The notes under the pieces were generated by a model. That model was not told where the DNA came from, made no database searches, and saw nothing but the letters and a program-made list of their open reading frames with translations. Below are positions 1-4,536 of a stretch of DNA of 5,283 bases, one piece after another (positions within the stretch are counted from its first letter, which is position 1; every line of letters begins with the position of its first letter). The stretch comes from Thermoplasmata archaeon. GTDB taxonomy: Archaea; Thermoplasmatota; Thermoplasmata; RBG-16-68-12. The translations under genes were made by a program, and so were the position numbers. The stretch covers positions 1-5,283 of the forward strand of contig DUJI01000051.1 of NCBI GenBank assembly GCA_013329855.1, given 5' to 3'.

Positions 1-876
1 CACCAGGATGTTGCCGACTTCCTTGAGCCCGCTCTGTTCCAGCTCGCCGAACTCGTCGGTGCTGCCATCGTCCCGACGGAAGAGAATGTCGCAGAGGCGC
101 CGGGCGGAGGCCGCCGGGAAGAGGATGAGGGTGCGACCGGTGAGGTCGCCCATCATCTGCATGAGCACGGCCGCAACCACGGCATCGGGGGCGCCCAGGA
201 GGTCGGCCACTTCCTCGAGCGGCCGCTGCGTCGCCGACAACCCGATCCGCTGCGGCGGCCTGGCCGTCAGCCGTTCCAGCCGTTCGAGCGAGAGCGCCAG
301 ATGCGCGCCGCGTTTGTTCGGCACGAGCGCGTGGATCTCGTCGATGATGACCCATTCCACCTGGGAGAACGCCTCGCGGAACTTCGGGGTGCTCAGGATG
401 ATGGCCAGGCTCTCCGGGGTCGTGATGAAGATGTGCGGCGGCCGGCGGACCTGCTTCTGGCGCTCCTGGGCCGACGTGTCGCCGCTGCGGACGGCCACGC
501 GGATCTCCGGCGCGGGCGCGCCTTCCTTGGCCGCCAGCTCCGCGATCTCGCGCAGCGGCTCCTCCAGGTTGCGGTTGATGTCGTTCGCGAGGGCCTTGAG
601 CGGGGAGACGTAGAGGCAGTAGATGCGGCTCTCCAGCTCGCCGCGGAGCTGCTTCGCGTAGAGTTCGTTGATGATGGACAGGAAGGCGGTCAGGGTCTTG
701 CCGCTCCCCGTGGGGGAGGAGACCAGGACGTTCTTCCGCGCGTGAATCAGGGGGACCGCGTACGACTGGGGCTCCGTGAGACCCTCGAACTTGGCCGTGA
801 ACCAGCCGCGCAGGAGGGGCTGGAGGAGAGCAAGGACCTCGTCCTTCGTGGCGGCCTTCTTCACCCTATGGAGCAT
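1..876 (-). CDS. Lhr-like helicase N-terminus fused in frame to a CheC-like C-terminal half (partial at left edge)
   Basis: ATG start at 876-874; the frame stays open for 292 codons to base 1. Residues 1-219 match RecA domain 1 of Lhr-type SF2 DNA helicases. They show a Q-motif-like EPQ at 35-37, Walker A PTGSGKT at 55-61, VSPLKAL at 90-96, TTPESL at 152-157, the DEIH box at 179-182 followed by the Lhr-typical KRGAHLALSLERL (188-200), and motif III SAT at 214-216. After RPLEEVADLLG (218-228) the expected Lhr linker and RecA2 domain are absent. Residues 229-292 instead look like CheC, the CheY-P phosphatase: GDLTGRTLILFP at 243-254, SARRLCDIL at 257-265, and LKEVGNIL at 284-291, with E286/N289 matching the second CheC active-site E-x-x-N. 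The product lacks helicase motifs IV-VI and the first CheC half, so neither activity is expected to be complete. GAGG and AAAGGG lie just upstream of the ATG. The family calls are firm; whether this is one real gene is not. Confidence 0.85.
   Translation of the reverse strand, partial: MLHRVKKAATKDEVLALLQPLLRGWFTAKFEGLTEPQSYAVPLIHARKNVLVSSPTGSGKTLTAFLSIINELYAKQLRGELESRIYCLYVSPLKALANDINRNLEEPLREIAELAAKEGAPAPEIRVAVRSGDTSAQERQKQVRRPPHIFITTPESLAIILSTPKFREAFSQVEWVIIDEIHALVPNKRGAHLALSLERLERLTARPPQRIGLSATQRPLEEVADLLGAPDAVVAAVLMQMMGDLTGRTLILFPAASARRLCDILFRRDDGSTDEFGELEQSGLKEVGNILV
193..222 (-). other. Junction between Lhr-like and CheC-like coding sequence
   Basis: On the minus strand these ten codons encode PLEEVADLLG (residues 219-228). 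Lhr proteins usually have a PLEEVA-like run right after motif III (SAT). CheC proteins often have a similar P-L-E-x-V-x-x-LLG stretch before their V-x-x-V...GD-x-x-G segment. The swap of families therefore falls in a stretch that both would encode similarly. The reading frame is kept with no stop or obvious indel. Family patterns are from memory; the shared-homology explanation is inference. Confidence 0.7.
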
Positions 877-910
877 GCCCTTTCCTCGTGGAATCGGCGG
901 GAATCGCGAG

Positions 911-934
911 GTATAGGAAGCGCCGTAAAAAAGG
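911..934 (-). promoter_or_regulatory. Candidate archaeal promoter for the helicase/CheC ORF
   Basis: On the minus strand an AT-rich CTTTTTTACG box (934-925) and a second candidate CTATACC (917-911) lie upstream of the ATG at 876. With the usual ~26-nt spacing, the first would start transcription near 903 and the second near 888. Both leave a short leader that includes the GAGGAAAGGG purine run. Which box is used cannot be decided from sequence alone. Confidence 0.4.
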
Positions 935-1040
935 ATTATGGAAACCGGCGCGAAACGCGAGCCAGCCACCGCCGTCTTCAGGACCGGACTTGGGCTACCC
1001 CGGAGACACACGACGGCGTTCGTGCGATGGGTGCACAAAC

Positions 1041-1050
1041 GGTTTATACC
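1041..1050 (+). promoter_or_regulatory. TATA box for the small Tat-signal gene
   Basis: GGTTTATACC contains the archaeal core TTTATA, in an otherwise GC-rich intergenic region. A start about 26 nt downstream (near 1072) would give a ~35-nt leader ahead of the ATG at 1107, including a GGAAGG Shine-Dalgarno-like site at 1094-1099. This arrangement argues for the 1107 start over an in-frame ATG far upstream at 888. Confidence 0.6.
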
Positions 1051-1106
1051 ACGTCTTCCTTGAATCGAAATCCAAGGGGAACGCGGAAGCCGCGGAAGGC
1101 GACACC

Positions 1107-1361
1107 ATGACGGCAGACGTGGGCGCGACGGATCGGGGCATGAGCCGACGCAAGTTCCTGACTCTCGCGGGCGCGGGCGCCGTGTTCGGCGCTCTGGTCA
1201 TTGCCGCGACCCGGCAGAAGGGCGTCCAGGGGATCCTGAAGGCCACCTCGACCAACCGCACGACGAACCAAGCCACCGCGGGGAAGACGATCATGACCAG
1301 CGGGAGCGCGCAGCCCGCGGGGCCGACGTTCCTCCAGAAACTCCTGAGTGGCAAGCTCTGA
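1107..1361 (+). CDS. Small twin-arginine signal protein of unknown function (84 aa)
   Basis: The product has a near-perfect Tat signal: SRRKFL at residues 13-18, then a hydrophobic stretch at about 19-34 (LAGAGAVFGALVIAA). It should be sent to the Tat export machinery and end up anchored in, or outside, the cytoplasmic membrane. The remaining ~50 residues are rich in Thr, Ser, Asn, Ala and Gly. They contain no cysteine or recognisable cofactor motif, and end in a short amphipathic-looking FLQKLLSGKL. No clear cleavage site is visible, so the signal may serve as a membrane anchor. The start at 1107 is chosen for its TATA box and the GGAAGG site 7 nt upstream; ATG 1140 (beginning MSRRKFL) is an alternative. 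It converges on the dehydrogenase gene with a 22-bp gap. Function unknown; I do not recognise the mature part. Confidence 0.75.
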   Translation: MTADVGATDRGMSRRKFLTLAGAGAVFGALVIAATRQKGVQGILKATSTNRTTNQATAGKTIMTSGSAQPAGPTFLQKLLSGKL

Positions 1362-1383
1362 GAACCGCCCGTCTCCTGGCGAC

Positions 1384-2235
1384 TCAGGCGTAGTCGTAGA
1401 ATCCGTGGCCCGCCTTCTTCCCGAGCTTGCCCTCGTCGACCATGCGCCGAAGCAGGGGAGCGGGAGCGTACTTCTCGCTGCCGAGCCCCTTCCGCAGGAC
1501 CTCCATGATGTTCAGGCACGTGTCGAGGCCGATGAAGTCTGCCAGCTCGAGGGGGCCCAGGGGATGGTTGGCCCCCAGCTTCATCACCGTGTCGATGGCC
1601 TCCTTCGTGGCGACGCCTTCCTGGAGGGCCAGGATGGCCTCGTTGATCATGGGCATAAGGACCCGGTTGGAGACGAAGCCCGGGGAGTCACGGGCCTCCA
1701 CGGCCGTCTTGCCCATCCGGGCACACACTCCGAGGACGGTCTGAAGGGTCTCCTCACTCGTTTCCTTGCCGCGGACGACCTCCACGAGCCTCATCACGGG
1801 CACGGGGTTGAAGAAGTGCATCCCGAGGAAGCGATCGGCGCGCCGCGTCACGCTCGCGAGCTCGCCGATGCCAATGGAGGACGTGTTGCTCGCGAAGATC
1901 GCCGACGCGGGAGCGAGGCCATCCAGCTCGCGGAGGACGGACTTCTTCAGCTCGGGGTCCTCGGGCACGGCCTCGATGACGAGGTCGGCCTTGGCCGCGG
2001 CGGCCATGTCGAGGGTCCCCTGGATCCGGTTGCGCACCATGTCCGCGGCACTCCGGTCCATGGAGCCCTTCTCGACCGCGCGCGCGAGGCGGCCCTCGAT
2101 CTTGGAAAGACCCCCCTGGACGAACCGGTCCTCGATGTCGCGCAGGATGACGTCGTAGCCCGACGTGGCGGCGACCTGCGCGATCCCGGCTCCCATCTGG
2201 CCCGCCCCGAGGACGGCGATGATCCGCACGGACAT
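1384..2235 (-). CDS. hbd: 3-hydroxybutyryl-CoA dehydrogenase (3-hydroxyacyl-CoA dehydrogenase family)
   Basis: A 283-residue cytoplasmic enzyme expected to interconvert acetoacetyl-CoA and (S)-3-hydroxybutyryl-CoA with NAD(H). The N-terminal Rossmann domain (about 1-183) has GAGQMGAGIA at 10-19 and an acidic D33 at the end of the second strand, which usually favours NAD over NADP. The catalytic set is complete and correctly spaced: S119 in SNTSS, H140 and N143 in HFFNPVPVMRLVEVV, E152, and N190 in SPGFVSNR. The C-terminal dimerisation domain (about 184-283) ends in the family signature GKKAGHGFYDY. Length is typical of single-domain bacterial and archaeal Hbd/PaaH proteins, with no hydratase fusion. 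It lies 49 nt downstream of the thiolase on the same strand, so the two probably form an operon. No strong Shine-Dalgarno site precedes the ATG. Chain-length preference (C4 or longer) cannot be read from sequence. Confidence 0.95.
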   Translation of the reverse strand: MSVRIIAVLGAGQMGAGIAQVAATSGYDVILRDIEDRFVQGGLSKIEGRLARAVEKGSMDRSAADMVRNRIQGTLDMAAAAKADLVIEAVPEDPELKKSVLRELDGLAPASAIFASNTSSIGIGELASVTRRADRFLGMHFFNPVPVMRLVEVVRGKETSEETLQTVLGVCARMGKTAVEARDSPGFVSNRVLMPMINEAILALQEGVATKEAIDTVMKLGANHPLGPLELADFIGLDTCLNIMEVLRKGLGSEKYAPAPLLRRMVDEGKLGKKAGHGFYDYA

Positions 2236-2257
2236 GGCGGTCCCAACACCGCACCCT

Positions 2258-2263
2258 GTTATG
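2258..2263 (-). promoter_or_regulatory. Weak candidate TATA element giving a leaderless dehydrogenase transcript
   Basis: Minus-strand CATAAC is centred about 25 nt upstream of the dehydrogenase ATG (2235), the distance expected for a transcript beginning at the start codon. The ATG lacks a good Shine-Dalgarno site, as leaderless genes often do. The match to a TATA box is poor, so this is only a possibility alongside read-through from the thiolase. Confidence 0.2.
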
Positions 2264-2268
2264 AGCGT

Positions 2269-2285
2269 ATGGTCCGCCGGACCAT
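2269..2285. repeat. Perfect 17-nt inverted repeat between thiolase and dehydrogenase genes
   Basis: ATGGTCCG-C-CGGACCAT reads the same on both strands apart from the single central base. As RNA it can form a 7-bp stem with a 3-nt loop. It begins at the last base of the thiolase stop-codon complement (2285-2287) and fills part of the 49-nt gap. No T-tract follows on the minus strand, so it does not look like a full terminator. It could be a processing or attenuation hairpin or a dyad for a regulator. Confidence 0.5.
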
Positions 2286-3454
2286 CAGGGCCGCTCCAGG
2301 ATCATGGCCATGGCGTTCCCGCCCCCCAGGCAGAGGGTCGCCAGGCCGCGCTTCGCGTTGCGGTCCTTCATCGCGTACGCCAGGGTGGTCAGGATTCGGG
2401 CGCCGCTGCAGCCCAGGGGATGGCCCAGGGCCACGGCGCCGCCGTTCACATTGAACTTGGCGTGGTCGATCCCGAGCTCCTTCATCACGGCCACGCTGGC
2501 CGCGGCGTACGCCTCGTTGTGCTCGATGAGGTCGAAGTCGTCAATCGTGAAGCCCGTCCTCTTGAGGATCTTCCGCACGGCGGGGATGGGCGCCTCCATG
2601 ACCAGCTCGGGCTTGACGCCCGAGGTCACGTAGTCCACAATCCTTGCCAGGGGCTTCACACCGTGGCGGTCGGCCGCCTCCCGGGACAGCACGGCCATGG
2701 CGGACGCGCCGTCGCTGAGCTGGGACGCATTCCCCGCGGTCACCAGGCCGTGCTCGCGGAACACGGGCGCGAGCTTGGCCAGCTTCTCCATGGACGTGTC
2801 CTGCCGGATGCCCTCATCCAGGTCCACGCGGGGCTGGCCGGGCAGGTCCACGGGGAGGATCTCCTCCTTGAACTTCCCCTCGAGCGTGGCGTGGGCCGCA
2901 CGGCGGTGGCTCTCCAGGGCGAACGCGTCCTGGTCCTCGCGGGTCACCTGGAACCGTTCTGAGACAATCTCCCCGGTCACGCCCATGTGGAACTGGTTGT
3001 ACACTTCCCAGAGGCCGTCGTAGACCATGGCATCGAGGAACTGGACGTGGTTGTACCCGATCCCCCACCGGGCCTCCTTGACCAGATAGGGCGCGCGGCT
3101 CATGGACTCCATGCCCCCCGCGACCACGACCTCCTCGGATCCCGCCCGGATGGCGTCCGCCGCGATCGACACGCTCTTCATGCCGCTGGCACAGACCTTG
3201 TTCACGGTCACCGCGGCCACGCGGTCGGGAAGGCCGGCGTGCAACGCAGCCTGCCGCGCGGGGTTCTGGCCCAGCCCCGCCTGGATCACGTTCCCCAGGA
3301 TGACCTCCTCGACGTCCGCGCCGACGAGCCCGGATCGCTTCACGGCCTCCGCCACGACGAGGCTCCCGAGCTTCACGGCCTCCACGTTGCGGAACGCGCG
3401 GCCGTACTTCCCGATGGGTGTGCGGCAGGCGCCTGCGATGACAACCTCGGTCAC
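2285..3454 (-). CDS. Acetyl-CoA C-acetyltransferase / thiolase
   Basis: A 389-residue thiolase expected to join two acetyl-CoA into acetoacetyl-CoA or cleave 3-ketoacyl-CoA in reverse. All thiolase landmarks are present: nucleophile C88 in NKVCASGMKS, GGMESMSRAPY, QLSDGASA, N313 in HNEAYAA, H345 in GGAVALGHPLGCSGAR, and the second catalytic C375 in CLGGGNAMA. This is the degradative/biosynthetic (AtoB/PhaA-like) family, not the archaeal thiolase normally coupled to HMG-CoA synthase. I chose GTG at 3454. It gives the usual N-terminus (VTEVVIAGACRTPIG) and has GGAGAGGG about 5 nt upstream. An in-frame TTG at 3481 lies upstream of the transcription start predicted from the TATA box. The dehydrogenase follows 49 nt downstream, which fits a shared C4 acyl-CoA pathway. 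The exact chain length and direction are not determinable here. Confidence 0.95.
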   Translation of the reverse strand: MTEVVIAGACRTPIGKYGRAFRNVEAVKLGSLVVAEAVKRSGLVGADVEEVILGNVIQAGLGQNPARQAALHAGLPDRVAAVTVNKVCASGMKSVSIAADAIRAGSEEVVVAGGMESMSRAPYLVKEARWGIGYNHVQFLDAMVYDGLWEVYNQFHMGVTGEIVSERFQVTREDQDAFALESHRRAAHATLEGKFKEEILPVDLPGQPRVDLDEGIRQDTSMEKLAKLAPVFREHGLVTAGNASQLSDGASAMAVLSREAADRHGVKPLARIVDYVTSGVKPELVMEAPIPAVRKILKRTGFTIDDFDLIEHNEAYAAASVAVMKELGIDHAKFNVNGGAVALGHPLGCSGARILTTLAYAMKDRNAKRGLATLCLGGGNAMAMILERP

Positions 3455-3493
3455 GGGGTCCCTCTCCGGATGGGGAGACAAGAACTTCGGATT

Positions 3494-3503
3494 CTATTTA
3501 ACG
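3494..3503 (-). promoter_or_regulatory. TATA box of the thiolase-dehydrogenase unit
   Basis: Minus-strand CGTTAAATAG carries TTAAATA, close to the archaeal consensus and the most AT-rich spot in the intergenic region. A start ~26 nt downstream (near 3472) gives an ~18-nt leader containing GGAGAGGG before the GTG at 3454. Because TATTTAA on the other strand is also TATA-like, the box might serve the divergent plus-strand gene as well, though that would give a leader of ~105 nt. Confidence 0.6.
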
Positions 3504-3629
3504 TATTGTCGACACTGGACCCCGGGGCCCCTCCGGCTACGTGCACGATGCCTGTACGACGGCCGCTTATCCGCGCCCGGCGACCCTCCGGCGTCCCGTC
3601 CCGCGCGGTGCGCGGGCGAGGTGCGAACG

Positions 3630-4421
3630 ATGGGTCTAGGAAGAACGATGCGGACGCGATGGGCGGCCCTCCTGGTGGTCGTCCTCGCGGCCAGTGCCGT
3701 GGGCGTGCTCACGCCCATGATCAGTAACACCGTGGATCGGGACGTCGTGGTGACGGGCCAGGCCATCACCCTGACCGTGGAGGGCGTGTCGACGACAATC
3801 GCCCCGGGCGGCCTGTTCCGGGTCGTGGCCACGCTGGCGAACAACGCGAACCGCCCCATCCCCGCGGTCCTGCGGATCGAGGCGCGGAACCCGAACAACA
3901 CGATTCCCGACGAGGTGACCGTCTACTCGGGTTGCGGCGCCGAGGAGGTCGTCAGCTCGCGGACGTTGGACTACTACATCGGATGGAACGGCCCGCTCCT
4001 GGCGGCCAAGGGCGTCTCGTTCCCTGCGGGGACGCCCCTGAGCGCGGTGGAGGCGGCCGTCGGCTCGGCGGAGTATTGGCCCGCCGTGGTCCACGAAATC
4101 CAGGTGCGGGACCCCCTGGGCTACCGGTCCGTCATCGACCCGGGGACCAACGCCACGGCCGCGGTCCGCTCGTCGGGCTCGCTCCTCCTGAAGGTGTTCT
4201 CGTACTACGGCATGCTGACCCCGCTGTCCACGGGGGGAGAATGGACCCTGCGGATGCCCTTCTCCGACCATGTCGTCGCCTCGGGAGACGGTTCCCAGAA
4301 CGGCTTCCTCATCGAGATCCACCCCCAGTCTCGGGGAAGCTTCGAGTTCAAGTTCTGGGACGAGCGCCCGGACGGCCTCGGGATCCCGAGCCACCCCACC
4401 TACACCTGCGGGCCGCTGTGA
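3630..4421 (+). CDS. Exported or membrane-anchored protein of unknown function (263 aa)
   Basis: I do not recognise this family. The N-terminus has basic residues (R5, R8, R10) and then one hydrophobic segment at about 11-27 (WAALLVVVLAASAVGVL), which acts as a signal peptide or an N-terminal anchor. The rest has no further membrane segment and reads as beta-rich. Residues ~39-85 (VVVTGQAITLTVEG... to VLRIEA) resemble an Ig-like or CARDB-like extracellular strand pattern, and the C-terminal third includes SFEFKFWDERPDG. There are only two cysteines, C102 (SGCG) and C260 (YTCGPL), which could form one disulfide linking the middle to the C-terminus. Start 3630 is chosen for GAGGTG 6 nt upstream; ATG 3648, with AGGAAG 4 nt upstream, is nearly as good. 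An in-frame extension back to 3102 overlaps the thiolase antisense and is rejected. It is divergent from the thiolase and followed by a terminator, so it is probably monocistronic. Confidence 0.8.
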   Translation: MGLGRTMRTRWAALLVVVLAASAVGVLTPMISNTVDRDVVVTGQAITLTVEGVSTTIAPGGLFRVVATLANNANRPIPAVLRIEARNPNNTIPDEVTVYSGCGAEEVVSSRTLDYYIGWNGPLLAAKGVSFPAGTPLSAVEAAVGSAEYWPAVVHEIQVRDPLGYRSVIDPGTNATAAVRSSGSLLLKVFSYYGMLTPLSTGGEWTLRMPFSDHVVASGDGSQNGFLIEIHPQSRGSFEFKFWDERPDGLGIPSHPTYTCGPL

Positions 4422-4445
4422 CGGCGGCCCGCCTCTCTTTTTTTT
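4408..4445 (+). terminator. Hairpin plus T-tract terminator overlapping the end of the exported-protein gene
   Basis: A perfect 9-bp GC stem (GCGGGCCGC at 4408-4416 with GCGGCCCGC at 4424-4432) encloses a 7-nt loop (4417-4423) that contains the TGA stop codon. A CTCTC spacer and a run of eight T (4438-4445) follow. The form is that of a bacterial intrinsic terminator; in archaea the T-tract alone is usually the key element. A second small stem, CCGCCG/CGGCGG (4446-4451 and 4457-4462), follows directly. Confidence 0.7.
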
Positions 4446-4526
4446 CCGCCGACGCGCGGCGGACCCTCCGACTCCGAAGGGCTGATGACCCAGGCGGTCA
4501 TGCCCGGAGCCTGGACCGGAGCGTCT

Positions 4527-4532
4527 GGGAGG
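4527..4532 (+). promoter_or_regulatory. Ribosome binding site deciding a TTG start
   Basis: GGGAGG lies 4 nt before TTG 4537. No ATG or GTG occurs in this frame between the upstream in-frame stop (TGA 4486-4488) and this point, and the next in-frame GTG is inside the first predicted membrane segment region. This makes TTG the best start for the transporter. Confidence 0.5.
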
Positions 4533-4536
4533 CTTC

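Noticed and set aside
888..1106. Upstream in-frame extension of the small Tat protein
   Set aside because: It would cover the TATA box at 1041-1050, bury the Tat signal some 85 residues into the protein, and lacks a supporting ribosome site.
301..1110. Plus-strand open frame (269 codons) antisense to the helicase/CheC ORF
   Set aside because: It overlaps the minus-strand helicase motifs, then runs through the intergenic region and its promoters. Composition is Arg/Gly/Leu-rich without recognisable features.
1348..2454. Long plus-strand open frame (368 codons) across the dehydrogenase
   Set aside because: It lies wholly antisense to a convincing dehydrogenase and part of the thiolase. Its product is rich in Gly, Arg, His and Asp with no motif, as expected from the codon bias of a GC-rich gene on the other strand.
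3455..3481. TTG start nine codons upstream in the thiolase
   Set aside because: It lies upstream of the transcription start predicted from the TATA box at 3494-3503, and the added residues are absent from typical thiolases; GTG 3454 has a strong purine-rich site.
3521..3535. GC palindrome CCCCGGGGCCCC in the divergent promoter region
   Set aside because: Short self-complementary GC runs are expected by chance in a sequence this GC-rich, and there is no partner site or T-tract.
3102..3629. 176-codon upstream extension of the exported-protein gene
   Set aside because: It is antisense to the thiolase N-terminus. It would bury the signal peptide in the middle of the protein and place the start upstream of the divergent promoter.
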